A stretch of 64,000 nt of DNA from Ochotona curzoniae (GCF_017591425.1 NW_024467121.1:24936707-25000706); one strand, 5' to 3'; counted from the stretch's first letter, positions 15,610 to 27,844 are shown. Translations and numbers: made by a program. Notes: a model not told the origin generated them from the letters alone.

Positions 15610-17150
15610 ACTTACTTTTTAAAATTGTAGTCACACACACATAATAACACTTATTGAATCACTTTTCAGTGTACAATTTGGTGGCATTAAGACATACACA
15701 ACGTTGTGCAACTGTCACTATTATCCATTTCCAGAACTCTTTTTAAATTAGTATTGCAACAGAAACTCTGTACCCTTTGAATGCTACCTCCTCATTGCTC
15801 CTTCTCGCAGCCCCTGGGGATCACCATTCTACATCCTCTCTCTATAAATTTGACTACATATCACTTACAAATGGAATCATAAAATACTTGTTTTACATCT
15901 CATTTATTCACTTAGGTTAATGTTTTCAAAGTCCCTCATGCTATAGCATGTTCCTTTCTGTTGCTGAAGAATATTTTATCTTGTGCATATACCACATTTT
16001 GTTTACCATTCACTTGTTGATGGGTATGTGAATTATTTCCACTTTGTGTTTATTTTGAATAATGCTTCTATGAACACTGATGTGCAAACAGTTTAGTTCC
16101 CTAAGATCATTTTTTTGGGCATATATAATTAGGCATGGAATTGCTAGATCATATGCTAATTATTTTCTGTGCCATTTGTTTTGCTCTTTACGTGTGTGTG
16201 TTTATACCATTCTAATAGGTATGAAGTAGTATTTCTTTTAGTTTTAACTTGCACTGTCCTAATGACTGATGCTGCTGAGCTTTTTTTCAGGTGCTTATAT
16301 TTTAAAGATTTATTTATTCATGTGACAGGCAACTCAATGGCGGGGGTTGCGGGTGGAGAAAGATCTCCCATCTGTTGATTTACTATCCATATAACTGCAA
16401 TAACCAGATTGGGCCAGACTGAAACAGGAGCTAGGAATTACCTCAAGGTTTGTCACATGAGTTACAGGGGTCCAAGTATTGGACCATCATCTGTTTGCTT
16501 TTGAGGCTCATTAGTAAGAAGCCAAATCAGAAGAGGAGGAGGTAGGACAGGCACCAGTTCTCTGACATGGGATGCCAGGTTCACAAGAGGTGGCTTAATC
16601 TGTTGGATCACAATGCTGGTTGCTTCAGGTGCTTAGTGATCACTTGTATATCCTTGGAGAACTGTCTTTGCTCACCTTCGAACTGGGTTGTGGGGATTTT
16701 TGTTGGTGGTGAGCAATGTAAGTGCTTGATATGCATTCTGGGTATTAGACTTCTACAGGATAAATGGTTTGCAAATGTTTCTCCTATTCTGTGGAGTATC
16801 TTTTCCTTTTTTGAAAGCATTGCTTGACTCAACACTAACTTTCAAGTTTGATCAAGTCTATATATTTTTTTCTTATTGTTTGTATGCTGGTGTCTACATC
16901 CAAGAAATTTTCCTCTAAAACTTTTATCATTTCAGTTCCTGCATTTAAGTCTTTCATCTATTTTAAGGAGCTTCATTCTTTGGGACATGGAGATATAGTT
17001 TTCCCAGCATTTATGGAAAGATTGTCCCATCTGAATGGTCTTGGCATGCTTGTTGAAATCAGTTAACCCAACTTACCTCTTGTATTCCATTGGTCTACAT
17101 GGTGGTCCTCATGCCAGCACTGTATTGGTTTAAAAAAAAATTTTTTTTAA
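15610..17150 (-). mobile_element. Old L1 LINE fragment (ORF2 region), interrupted by a SINE
   Basis: The plus strand reads as the antisense of L1 ORF2 and adjoining sequence: 'caacgttgtgcaactgtcac', 'ttcacttgttgatgggtatg', 'cttctatgaacactgatgtg', 'ggaattgctagatcatatg', and after the SINE 'attgtcccatctgaatggtc' and 'tattccattggtctacatgg'. These are familiar blocks of old mammalian L1s. The frame is broken throughout and there is no coding capacity. A CSINE splits it at 16,297-16,623. Outer limits are approximate. Confidence 0.75.
16297..16623 (-). repeat. C-type SINE inserted in an L1 fragment
   Basis: Antisense tail 'aaagatttatttattcatgt', body with 'gatctcccatctgttgattt' and head end 'ggatcacaatgctggttgc'. 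The short sequence 'ttcaggtgctta' occurs on both sides (16,287 region and 16,623-16,635), a likely target-site duplication. Confidence 0.8.
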
Positions 17151-17389
17151 CTTCTAGCATTTTGTCATTATCCTCTCATTTTAAAAATTTTGAAACTGAA
17201 TTAAAACATATTTCATTGTCAACAAAGAAAATCCCATATGTGGCATCACTGCTTATTTCTTCCATTCAGTAAATTTCTTTAACAGGTATTGTAAACCTAA
17301 CTGCATCAAGATTCTTAACATTTGCTAAATGCCTCCTGTTCAATCAGTACTGTTACTCCCCTTCTATAGGCATCACTCTGGGCTTCACT

Positions 17390-17700
17390 CTGATAGAGTA
17401 TAAGCTAAAGTCCTTTTTATTAAAATGGGGCAAGCCCTTCATGATCTGGCTAACCTGCACTCAGGCACATCTGCCCTCATTTCTTAACTGTCATTCTGCC
17501 CCAGCCACCCCAAAGTCCTTGTTATTCCAATGGGCTAAGTACAGTCTTCTCAGGCCATCTACCCTGTGCCTGCTATACTCAGTCCTTTCTGCCTTCTGTT
17601 TCTTTGTAGAACTTACCAGCATCTCTCCTTTGTATGCGTTAATGATTTTTGTCTATCTTGCTACCACATTCCTCCCCTCCCCACCCCCCTTCACTCCCAA
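17390..17700 (+). repeat. L2 LINE 3' fragment
   Basis: The run 'cccttcatgatctggctaac', then 'cattctgccccagccacccc' and 'caggccatctaccctgtgcc' follows the well-known L2 3'-end order. Ancient and non-coding. Confidence 0.6.
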
Positions 17701-17819
17701 TATATAAACTTATGGGGGCAGGGACTCAGTGCCAGAGAGGGAAAGAATATGTTAGTAAAAAATACAGTGAGTCCTATATTCATTGCTTCAGATAATATTT
17801 ATGGAGAATTTACTAGAGC

Positions 17820-18640
17820 CTGGGCACCATGCTGAAAGCACAGTGACATGAAACACACAAAGCTTGCGAATTGGCTGCATACATCTCAAAGACATCGACA
17901 GGCCCATGGCTGGCAAGTCCAGAGTAGAGGTCTTCAAGGTTTTTATGGACAGACACATCACCCTTCAGCGGTTGCTCAATGCAGATGGTGAAAAATCGAC
18001 TGGCCAGCCCATTAGACTGCATCCTGTGGGAATGCAGAAAAGGGATCCATTAAAACCGCAGTCACACTTGATTGATCTCTTGAACAGAGGTGGAAGGCTC
18101 AAACACCCTCATGGAGAACAGCTAGTTTAGCTCCCACAGACCGCGGCAGTCATTGGTACCCGTGACAGCCTGCAACGTGGCTCAGGACTGCTACCTGTGT
18201 GTTAGGCCTGGGTTCGGATCGGGCATGACAAAGCCAAAAGAAGCAATCTCTGGCTGTGATCCCGTTCAGTCTATATCTGACGTACACTGTATTTTTCATC
18301 CCTCTTGGGGCAAAGGCCCAGCAGAAAACGTGTATTGTTCTAAATGTAAGACCTTCCGCTCTAGGGCCGCTGGATTGAGGTTGAAGCGTTGGTGCACAGC
18401 CCCCATGCATTTTCCGTGAAGGGCTTCCATGGGCCTTGAGGAAAGGACAGATCTGCCACCACTTAGGACAGAAAGCAGGCAGCAGCAGATCATGGTGCTC
18501 AGTCTGCCCCACACTTCAATAATGTCAGCCTCTTCCTTATCCTGAAACTTAGCATGCCAGGACAAGACATCATGTCCCAAGCTCCAGGTAGACAGAGGAG
18601 CTGAAACGGATACTTGGAATGCATGGGTGAATAGACACGA
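17820..18640. other. Unidentified block upstream of OPN3, possible decayed retrocopy
   Basis: This 0.8-kb block resembles none of the repeats in the window. It carries several open stretches of 60-120 codons on both strands, in frames that change, for example IEQPLKGDVSVHKNLEDLYS on the minus strand and KVFMDRHITLQRLLNADGEK on the plus strand near 17,900-18,020. Switching frames and ordinary mixed amino-acid composition would fit a frameshifted processed pseudogene. It could equally be unique promoter-proximal sequence. I do not recognise a parent gene and assign no function. Confidence 0.3.
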
Positions 18641-18732
18641 CGCTTTCCAGCCGGGTGCAGTAGACTGGTACTGAGGTCTACTTTGCCTCTTTGCTTCTGT
18701 CTTCCGAGTTCGCCCCTGGGGCAGGCGCGGTG

Positions 18733-18985
18733 ATCGCGCGTCGGGCCGGGTGGAGGGTGCGGGCCGAGCCTCAGGCACGCTGAGCCGGCAGGTTCCGCGA
18801 GCGCGCGTCGGGCCCGGTGGAGAGGGCGGCCGAGCCGGCAGGTTTCGCGAGCGCGCGCCGGGGCCCGGTGGAGGATGCGGGCCGCGCATCAGGCACGCTG
18901 AGCCGGCAGGCTCCGCGAGCGCGCGTCGGGCGCGGTGGAGAGGGCGGCCGAGCCGGCAGGTTCCGCGAGCGCGCCGGGGCGTGGC
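18733..18985. repeat. GC-rich minisatellite with alternating 68/50-bp units
   Basis: Five units begin with variants of 'gcgcgcgtcggg' at about 18,733, 18,801, 18,851, 18,919 and 18,969. The spacings are 68, 50, 68 and 50 bp. The long unit contains 'tcaggcacgctgagccgg' (18,771 and 18,889), which the short one lacks, so the true period is a 118-bp higher-order repeat present about 2.2 times. Each unit ends in 'gagccggcagg' followed by a variant of 'ttccgcga'. The array lies 135-390 bp upstream of the OPN3 start codon, in the promoter or 5'UTR. Confidence 0.9.
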
Positions 18986-19120
18986 TGCGGGCGCGCGGGG
19001 CGGAAGGGGCGTGGGGAGGGCGGCGCCGGCGCGCGGGAGGACTCGGCTCCCGGCGCAGTGGGTCCGGCGAGCGCCCGGGTCGGGAGCCCCACCCAGGGCG
19101 CAGCGTGCCGGCGCCGGGCC

Positions 19121-19478
19121 ATGTACTCGGGGAACCGGAGCGGCGGCCAGGGCCACTGGGAGGACGCCGAGGAGTCGGAGCCAGCCGGCACGGTGAGCCC
19201 CGCGCCGCTCTTCAGCGCGAACACCTACGAGCGCTTGGCGCTGCTGTTCGGCTCCCTCGGGCTGCTGGGCGTCGGCAACAACCTGCTGGTGCTGGTGCTC
19301 TACTACAAGTTCCAGCGGCTCCGCACTCCCACACACCTCTTCCTGGTCAACCTCAGCCTCAGCGACCTGCTGGTGTCCCTTTTCGGGGTCACCTTTACCT
19401 TCGTGTCCTGCCTGAGGAACGGCTGGGTATGGGACACCGTGGGCTGCGTGTGGGACGGGTTTAGCAGCAGCCTCTTCG
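19121..19478 (+). CDS. OPN3: OPN3 (encephalopsin) coding exon 1
   Basis: OPN3 is a non-visual opsin, a seven-helix GPCR that binds a retinal chromophore and signals through Gi-type proteins in brain, skin and other tissues. This exon encodes residues 1-119 plus the first base of codon 120. The start at 19,121 gives MYSGNRSGG, matching the human N-terminus; Asn5-Arg-Ser is a potential N-glycosylation site. Helix 1 spans about residues 38-62 (with [10 protein letters not shown]), helix 2 about 71-95 ([10 protein letters not shown]), and helix 3 begins after Cys109, the extracellular disulphide cysteine. The donor is G|gtgag at 19,479. The N-terminal tail is about five residues shorter than in human by my memory. 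The assembled protein is 397 residues against 402 in human, with all key opsin residues present. Confidence 0.95.
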
Positions 19479-22400
19479 GTGAGTTGGGCTGGGAGGAGAC
19501 GGCATCCTGCCCTCCTCCGCCGGCTTCCCGCTTCCACCCAGGCTCCGCTCGGCCTCAGCTTGGCCCCCTAACCCTCGCTGCCCTGATCCCCGCCGCACAG
19601 CTTGCCGCCCCGCTCCTCACCCGCCTTCCCTCGTCCCGCCCCATCGCAGGGCTCCACTCGCCCCCTGCGGCCTCGGCTCCCCGCCACGCCACCCTGCTTT
19701 CCCCTGCAGCCCCCCTTCCTTGCCTGCTGGCCAGCACCCCAGTTCTGTTTTCATCTAGTGAAATTCAACAGGGCATGACACGTCAGCCTTGACCCTGTGA
19801 GGGAGAGCACGAGGGCCTGTGGAGTGGAGAGATCAAGGAAAAAGTGATTAATTCGTGAAAGTTGGAGAGGGAACGAGAAGTGCTTGAATTAATAATGATG
19901 CCTGCCTCCCACGTTATGGGAGGGTAGAAAGCTGCAATAGTAGCCACATGTAAATAGGTTTTCTCATTAGCCGTTGTAAGCCTTTGAATGCTTCCTAGGG
20001 AGTGGGGTTGTTCATTCAGAATGCAAATGCATTCGCACTGTCTAGCTGCACTTAACTGTCTGTCATTCCTTAGTAGTGAGATTACAGGTGTCTCAGAATC
20101 CCAGCCCCGGGGAACACATACTTCGCTGTGCAGCCGATTTCATCAAAGTAGGACTTGGTTATTCATTGAAGATTTATTCCTACAGTGCTTCTCATCATTA
20201 CGGGAGACTTCATGTCTTGAAGCACGACCAGCCCCGTTTAACATTGAAGTTGTGATTTTATAAGCTCGGGAAAGAAATTATTTTTATGTGTGTGCTGCAG
20301 GCATTTTGTTTGTACTAACATTAGAAGGAATATTTTTGAGGTCATAAAATTCCAGATTTTAATCATCAACCCCATGGGTAATTCATGAGTTTTATCTTGG
20401 CAGGTTTGGAGCACAAAGTTTGGTAGCAAAAATATTTTCCTACTCAACTGCCTCCTGTCTTGTATAACTCAAATATTTATAGTTATTTAATTTTTGATAT
20501 TTTGAAGGAAGCAAGGAATCTCATAGAAAACATGGTTACATTGATTTGATTACCCGGATGACCCTGTCCTTTCCAATAAGCATTAATTTGAGAACTTTGC
20601 AAGGATTTCATGTGTAGATGGTAATATAGATGACTTTGTGGTAACACTTTTATTTTAATAAAAAAAATACCCACCAAAGCAGTTTTTTTTTAGACAGGGA
20701 CAAGCTTTAATGAAGACAATTCAAGCCGGTGTGTAAAGTATCAGTAATGTCCCCTCTAGAGGATAAAAGGTGGTGTTCTAGTGAACCTGAGAGTTATTTT
20801 TCCTTGAAGTGCCTTGTCTGTGCTGAGAGACTGTGTCTGGGAGTTTGAAAAGGAGGCAGCATTGGGTTTTCAGTAAGTCATCTGTTAGGATTTTGCTTCT
20901 AGATTAGTGTTAAGGATGAAGGAAAGAAAGGTGCGTCACTTCTTTTGTTATCTCTGAGCAAGGACTAACCAAGCAGTCACAGGGCCAGCGAGCTGTGGTG
21001 TACTGGAGGGAGAAGGCAGAACGCCAGGGAGGAGCGAGGTGGTAGGCCTTTGCGAGGCTGCCCTATCTGCTGGGAGGACTGTTCACCTTAGGATGTGAGA
21101 GTTAAGCTCTTCAGCTTTGGTTTTCTCTTGGCTGAGTTTAGTGTTCTTTAAGGTCATCCCACTTGCTTTGTGTTTTGGTAAGACCTTTGATATCTGCAGG
21201 TTAGAAAGCGTCAGTGATTTGGGCCTCTGTTGTCTTTTTCTCCCTCCCTCAGCCCTGTACTCTTCGAAATCAAGAACCATGGTTACTCTTCTTCCAGTAC
21301 CATCATAAGTTCTGTCTGCCTCTTTGCACCCTGCTGGACAAAGGCCCAGGCTGCCACTGTACTTTGTGCCCAGATCTGGCTTCTCAGGGAAAGCTGAAAA
21401 TCCTCTTTTAGGCAGCGGCTCTGACTGAGTAGCATTATTAGGACTGTCATTCACTGACGAGTGAGGTCAGTGACCTATTCCATTTACGTTCTTGATAGAT
21501 GATTGCTTTTACCAGTATTCAGTTAGTCATCTTAGCATTAGCAGATGCAGCTTGTTCTGATGTACATTTCAGCAGACTTAGTGAAAATCAGAGATCACTT
21601 GTTACTGTACGTTGATGAATGATGTAGCAGTTGGTGTGTGCAGTGTTTTAGCTTGCCCTTCAGTTTCTTCTTTGTGCCTCCTCTGGATAACCCTGGCATC
21701 ACACTGACCTTCCTGCATGTCCCATCAATTGAGCATTGTGCTGGAAGTTAGAAAAGGGAGCCTTTGTGCACTACCCCTTGAAAAGCAAAAGTTAACACAC
21801 AACACGTTCATCTTGGCAAGAGATGCTTCAGACCTTTTTCTCGGGATATAGAGATTTAGCACTTGGTGGGAAAATCTGGCAAAATGCAAACATTATCCTG
21901 TTTGAAGATATTTGATATATGAAGCCAGTAACTTACCTTCATACTTTACTCTTGAAAAACACACATGGATGGGTATACGGAGATTCACATGAAAATTTGC
22001 TAGGTATTTCCCTCTTTGGTATGCCCATTTTACACTCCTGAATATTTTTAAATGTCACTTATGTAATGGAATTAATAATCCTTTTGTCATAATCTGGCTT
22101 GTTAACTTATTCAAAATGATCTACTGGTAATGAGAGATGCTGAAGTGGTTGGGATATGGAAAGGTCTCCTGTTTGTTCTGGAATCATCCACGTACTATAC
22201 TGGTCACAGAAATATTCCTAATCATGATGGTGTGCACATAGTAAGTACACAGTCCATTCCCAAAAATACTGGGGAGCCACGCATTTTTTTTTTAGTCTAA
22301 CTTACAGTTGTGCCAAGTATTTATTCGAATACTTTCTTAAAAGCTATGGAATTAAATTAACTGTTGTGAAACATTATGTCCAATTTTTATTGTTACATTA

Positions 22401-22881
22401 CCTGATTTGCAGGTTATATGCTATTGTTTATTTTCAAGGACCTAGAAAATGTGAGAAAGAATTTAATGACTTGCTTTAGTAGAGGTTTACACCCAAATAA
22501 GAAGTCAGGCTCCAGTGGGTTGTAATTGCTGTTGCATGAAATTACTTCTGTATTGTTTACAATTGTATTCTTTTTTGAATTTTCTTCTTTCAGAGAAGAG
22601 TTCCAGTCACAAATGCATGTGTGATGCATTTTGACATTACTGCTAAGATGAAATGCAGAAATGAAAACCACACATCCTTTTTAGTATTCTCAGATGTGAT
22701 CTAATGTACTTTATAATGTTTTTGTACTGCTGACTTATAAAGCAATACTTTAAAAGGGTAACCATTAACTCACTAGGACCTGCAGCCTAGTACTCCTGAG
22801 CTGAGCTGGAGCTTCAGGAGGAGAGATTTTCGCACTGCACAGTCACATCTCAACGGAGTTCTCCGCCTGTATTCATATGCA

Positions 22882-22895
22882 GCTCCTTCTTCCAG
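22882..22895 (+). promoter_or_regulatory. CHML: Candidate 3' splice site for the CHML 5' leader
   Basis: A pyrimidine tract ending 'ctccttcttccag' sits 30 bp upstream of the CHML start codon. If CHML mRNA begins at the OPN3 CpG island, as I recall for human, a leader exon from there could be spliced to this acceptor. A second AG ('gcctgcag') lies at 22,907-22,908. This is inference from sequence only. Confidence 0.35.
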
Positions 22896-22925
22896 CAGTT
22901 GCCTGCAGACGCTTTGCCTCCTAGG

Positions 22926-24887
22926 ATGGCGGACAGGCTCCCCACAGAGTTTGATGTGGTTATAATAGGGACAGGTTTGCCAGAGTCCATCCTTGCCGCT
23001 GCATGTGCAAGAAGTGGTCAGAGAGTCCTGCATGTTGACTCAAGAAGTTATTATGGAGGAAACTGGGCTAGTTTCAGCTTTTCCGGATTACTGTCCTGGC
23101 TAGAGGAGTATCAGCCAAGCAGTGACCTTGACAAAGGAAGTACTGCTACATGGCAAGACTCGATCCATGAAACAGAAGAAGCCATCCCTCTCTGCATGAA
23201 GGATAAAAGCATTCAACACACCGAAGTGTTTTGTTATGCTAATCATGATGTGGAGGACACTGCTGAAGAGATTGGTACGATGCAGAAAAATCCTTCTTCA
23301 ATGGGATCTGCTGCTCTCACTGAACCTCTGGATTCTGCAGCCTTGCCCAAACAAAAACTGTCATCAGACAGTGCTGGCTATGAAATGTTTGCTCAACGCA
23401 CTCAAAACAGTGAGGCAGTGATTTCACACAAAGCAACTGACACAGAGGAATCACTAGAGAAAGAAAAGTGTTGTGGAGATACAACTTGTACATTCACAGT
23501 CTCCAGTGGAGATAAAGATGAAAACAACTCTACAGAAGACAGTTCTAACCAACGAAAGGGAAATGCCATTACTTATTCTCAACTAGTTAAAGAAGGGAGG
23601 AGATTTAACATTGACTTGGTATCAAAGCTACTATATTCTCAGGGATCCCTCATTGATCTCTTAATCAAATCGAATGTTAGTCGTTATGCAGAATTTAAAA
23701 ATGTCACCAGGATTCTTGCATTTCGGGAAGGGAAGGTGGAACAGGTGCCTTGTTCTAGAGCAGATGTCTTCAATAGCAAAGAGCTCACCATGGTTGAAAA
23801 GAGGATGCTCATGAAATTTCTTACATTCTGTTTAGACTATGAGCAGCATCCAGATGAATACCAAGATTTCAAACAATGTTCATTTTCAGAGTACTTGAAA
23901 ACTAAAAAACTAACTCCCAACCTCCAACATTTTATACTACATTCAATTGCAATGACATCAGAATCATCGTGTACTACATTAGATGGTCTTCAGGCAACAA
24001 AAAACTTTCTTCAGTGTCTTGGACGGTTTGGCAACACTCCCTTTTTATTTCCTGTGTATGGCCAAGGAGAAATTCCGCAGTGTTTCTGCAGGATGTGTGC
24101 AGTTTTTGGTGGAATCTATTGTCTTCGTCATAGAGTGCAGTGTCTTGTAGTTGATAAAGAATCTGGAAGATGTAAAGCCATTATAGATCACTTTGGCCAA
24201 AGAATAAGTGCTAAGTATTTTATCATGGGGGACCATTACCTTTCTGAGGAAACCTGCTCAGAGGTGCAGTATAAGCAGATCTCAAGGGCGGTGCTCATTA
24301 CAGATAAGTCTTTACTAAAGACAGATTCAGATCAGGAGATTTCCATTTTGGTAGTGCCTCCAGTGGAAGCAGGGACTTGTTCCGTTCGGGTCACCGAATT
24401 ATGTTCTTCAACGATGACATGCATGAAAGGTACACATCTGGTCCATCTAACTTGCTCCTCTTCAAAAACAGCTCGAGAAGACCTAGAACCAGTAACACAG
24501 AAATTATTCATTCCTTATTCTGCATCAGAAGGGGAAAAGGAAGGACTTACAAAGCCAAGACTTTTGTGGGCTCTTTATTTTAACATGAGAGATTCCTCAG
24601 GAATCAGCAGAAGCTCTTACACCGGCTTACCCCCCAACGCCTATGTCTGCTCTGGGCCTGACTGCGATCTGGGAAACGAACATGCAGTCAAGCAAGCTGA
24701 AACACTTTTCCGGGAAATCTTTCCAAGTGAAGAATTCTGCCCTCCACCTCCAAATCCAGAAGACATTATCTTTGACAGTAATGACAGGCCACCAGAGGCT
24801 CCTGGGACCCATGAACCCATGGCCGAGCTGGAATCCTCTGAGGACAGCAGAAACCCAGAAAGCCCAGAGCAGCAACTTCGGAATTAG
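22926..24887 (+). CDS. CHML: CHML, Rab escort protein 2 (intronless)
   Basis: CHML (REP-2) presents newly made Rab GTPases to Rab geranylgeranyl transferase and delivers the prenylated Rab to membranes. It is the autosomal, intronless relative of CHM/REP-1. The uninterrupted 653-codon frame (656 in human) starts at 22,926 in a strong context (A at -3, G at +4) with [10 protein letters not shown]. The reading frame extends nine codons upstream, but only from a TTG, so this Met is the start. The GDI-type dinucleotide-fold motif GTGLPES is at residues 15-21, followed by YGGNWASF. A variable acidic insert lies near residues 70-215, and the conserved REP block [14 protein letters not shown] follows it. 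The second conserved region ([18 protein letters not shown]) surrounds Cys386, and the tail is Pro/Glu-rich. It lies sense-oriented in OPN3 intron 1, as in human. No frame damage is seen. Confidence 0.96.
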   Translation: MADRLPTEFDVVIIGTGLPESILAAACARSGQRVLHVDSRSYYGGNWASFSFSGLLSWLEEYQPSSDLDKGSTATWQDSIHETEEAIPLCMKDKSIQHTEVFCYANHDVEDTAEEIGTMQKNPSSMGSAALTEPLDSAALPKQKLSSDSAGYEMFAQRTQNSEAVISHKATDTEESLEKEKCCGDTTCTFTVSSGDKDENNSTEDSSNQRKGNAITYSQLVKEGRRFNIDLVSKLLYSQGSLIDLLIKSNVSRYAEFKNVTRILAFREGKVEQVPCSRADVFNSKELTMVEKRMLMKFLTFCLDYEQHPDEYQDFKQCSFSEYLKTKKLTPNLQHFILHSIAMTSESSCTTLDGLQATKNFLQCLGRFGNTPFLFPVYGQGEIPQCFCRMCAVFGGIYCLRHRVQCLVVDKESGRCKAIIDHFGQRISAKYFIMGDHYLSEETCSEVQYKQISRAVLITDKSLLKTDSDQEISILVVPPVEAGTCSVRVTELCSSTMTCMKGTHLVHLTCSSSKTAREDLEPVTQKLFIPYSASEGEKEGLTKPRLLWALYFNMRDSSGISRSSYTGLPPNAYVCSGPDCDLGNEHAVKQAETLFREIFPSEEFCPPPPNPEDIIFDSNDRPPEAPGTHEPMAELESSEDSRNPESPEQQLRN

Positions 24888-27642
24888 AAAGTAGTCAATT
24901 GGAAATCCTTTTCATCTTGTCATTCAGGATAGTCTCATTTAAAGGCCATGTTTCCTTAGGAGTAATTGGAAGTGGTTTGATGGTGACTGCTTTGAGGATT
25001 TTGTCTCTGACTCTATAGGATATTCAACATTGGGTGTTCTTTATTAACCTGTCACTAATTGATGTATTGGGTATCGTAGCTTTTGTTCCAGAACCTGCTC
25101 CATATTTTAATAGCATATGTACTGAGTTCCACCTTAGCAGCTTTGCTTAAAGAAAATACTGTACCTACTGTTGATCTTCAGACTTTGTCGTTTGCTACAG
25201 GACAGTTAACTCTCTAAGGTGTATTTTAGTTAGTTTGGCAGCTCTTATATTGCTGTCACCTTTGTTTAAATAGTGAAACAGTACATTATATGAGTCTTTG
25301 TATATTATAGAAACATACACACTTTATAGTGGGAATATCAACTAGTACAAGTTCCAGTATGATCAAAGATATATTTTGTTACAAGATTAACTTTGCATGT
25401 TTTTTTTGTTGTTGTTCGTGAAGAAATTTTACATTTTGCCATTTATCCTTGTAACTGACAGGGCAGTGAAGCCACCCGCCATACCTTCTGCTTTCCAAAA
25501 GAGCCTGATTTCATTTCGCAGAAGAGCTCAGAAAATTCCTGCAGAGTCCTGCTCTGCTTTAGCACATCAGAGTAAAGGACTTCCCAGAAGTAACTCAGGT
25601 GCCACTTCTCTCTACCGTCCCCCCAAGCCTCTTCCCCTCCCTTACCCTACCTGCCCCCCCCCCAAAAAAAGAAATTGCCTCAGGAAAAGATACTTCAGCA
25701 AAAAGATGCTACAGGAAAGATATTACTTGAGATTGCCCATTTGGAATTCCTAAAAAGAAATTGCTAAGGAGAAGACAGAGTGAATCATTTTAAAACTTGA
25801 GATTACAGATGGTTTAAAAACTGTCCATGAATAGATTACCTGAAGGTTTCTAGGTAAAACCTACTCTTTTTTGACTACCACCTTAACTGGCAGGGCTGAC
25901 TACAACTGACAGGAATGAATTGGAGGGACGTTTACCTTGTGTCCCACCCTAGGTAACCATCTTTATAATCATTCCTGTCTCTTTGCTTAGTTATGGAGAA
26001 TAAAAACTCGATTCTCTTCAGAGCCACCAGAAAGCACAAAACTGGTTCTTCTTTAGTGAGGCTGTCAGGAGAGGTGAGCCTCCTCATTTAGTCTCATGTC
26101 CATTTTCTTGAAGCGAAGAACAGTGAGTGGTCCTATAAGAACCAAGTCCTTTCTGGAATATAGCATTCATGGTGTGCCAGGCATTTAATATTGTGCTTGT
26201 TTATAACAGTTAACAACAGTATGAGACAGCTATTATACCACATACTTTTAAGGAGGAAATAGACTTAATTATTTATAATTTTCTCAGTCTACTATGTAAA
26301 ACAGCTGTCACTGGAGCTTACCATGCTTACAAAACCCTTTGTGTCTAATTCACAGTATAGTGTACATACTGAATGGAAGGAAAAGATAACCATGAAATCA
26401 GAATCTAATATTGCTGGGGGGAGAAGTGGACACACTTAACACTTGCAGCTTTTTATTGAATCAGAAATTTGAAGATCAAGATTGATTAAAAGTAATTCTA
26501 TGTTATAGCTGTAACTCTTATTGAAGCAGACTTTGGATAAGTTAACACTGTTATAAAAAGTAAATGTTAGTTGGCCAAAATATGCTCCTAATCGTCCTTC
26601 ATTGGGCTCTGTCTGAGGGAAATAAGACAGAAGGACTTAAGTAGTGGGACAGCTTACTATAAGAAAAGTCATGGAGAGGTGATAATACTGCTTTTCTTGT
26701 GTAAGTAGTCCAGAGCAACTGAGATGCCTGAAATGACTCACACAATAGTAATCAAGTAAAAATAAATTAAAATAACATTTATGTGAAGGTAGTCCAGACC
26801 TACTGAAAACTTTCTCACTATCCCAGAATTATGTCTAAGATGTTGAGACAAGGAATAAGAAGATATTGCAAAAAATTTTATGGCTACATATGAAAATTTT
26901 TTAAAAAGTAAAAAATAAGGATTACCTAAAAATACTAACAAAATGATTACATTTCCTACATCAGTACAAAATAAGTTGAAATGAGAAGAGTTGTAGCCAA
27001 CAACAACAACAACAAAAAACATTTAAAGTTCAGGAAGCATTAAAATGCAGTTTAATTTACTGACAAGTTAGAATTTGAACTTGATACGCTCTTTTGGTGA
27101 ACATTTTCAAAAGCTTAAATAATAAAATCTTTCTACTAATTGCATTTTGAGACAAATTTGGACTCAATACTAAAAGACATTGCAAAATGCAAATATTGAC
27201 AGTCAGTAACAGCAATAAATAAAAATGTTTACTGTGTTACAGGATTATAAGGTTGTTAGAGCACCATTTATAGGTTAAAATGTAAAAATTCCAAAAGATA
27301 GCTACGTGTACTTGTTGAAAAGATTCATTCTGTTTTGATTTAGTTGTTTTTGGGGGAATGAGTTTGTTGGCTTATCACAGTATGATAATAACTGAAGTAT
27401 CATGCTTAGTAGACAAACATGTAAGAAGTATTAGAAAAAAAGAAGAAATTAATAGTGGCATCATTTTAAGCTTGTCACTGCCATAAAGTATACAAAACGA
27501 GAAAGGTAAAAAGAGAGCATAAATATTTTCTGTGAACAGCTTTATTGCTGGTTAAGTCTTTATTATCATATAAATATCTAATAATAAAAGATTAATTCAG
27601 GACATTGCAAGACACATCATTTTTAGAAGTTACTCTACATGC

Positions 27643-27680
27643 TAATGGTGACTACAATTTTTAATGGTGACTACAATTTT
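27643..27680. repeat. 19-bp tandem duplication
   Basis: Two adjacent copies of 'taatggtgactacaattt' (27,643 and 27,662), nearly identical, in AT-rich sequence. Confidence 0.85.
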
Positions 27681-27844
27681 AAAAATGCTAGAATTTTAAT
27701 ACATATGAGCCTTTTAAAGAAAATTGTACTACTGTACTGGAATAATTAAGCAAGATGTTTAAATAGAAGCAAGCTAAAGAAGCTAAACTTAAAATTGTCA
27801 TACATTTGAAGCATCCTGACATAATGCAAAGTGGTAAATAGGGA

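Larger units (their letters stand above)
18690..19560 (+). promoter_or_regulatory. OPN3: CpG-island promoter of OPN3
   Basis: Base composition changes abruptly to very GC- and CpG-rich from about 18,690, through the first OPN3 exon and into the start of intron 1. The transcription start should lie in this island upstream of the ATG at 19,121; no TATA box is evident. In human, as I recall, CHML transcripts also begin at this promoter. Long open frames on both strands here follow from the absence of AT-rich stop codons and are not genes. Confidence 0.75.

Noticed and set aside
18296..19537. A 413-codon minus-strand open frame, and long plus-strand frames, over the CpG island
   Set aside because: They coincide with GC-rich repeated sequence that lacks stop codons, with Arg/Ala/Gly/Pro-rich translation that simply follows the 68/50-bp repeat. 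The genuine OPN3 exon lies on the plus strand in this interval.
21083..21454. A 123-codon minus-strand open frame before CHML
   Set aside because: It has no recognisable domain, no splice context and lies antisense in an OPN3 intron; the length is within chance for moderately GC-rich DNA. A protein search would settle it.
22899..22925. A nine-codon upstream extension of CHML
   Set aside because: It would begin at a TTG, not an ATG. The ATG at 22,926 has a strong context and matches the family N-terminus ([14 protein letters not shown]).
24081..24083. Cys386 in CHML at a position where GDI proteins and human CHML have Gly
   Set aside because: REP-1 also has Cys there, as I recall (PQCFCRM), so it is within normal REP variation and not a damaged motif.
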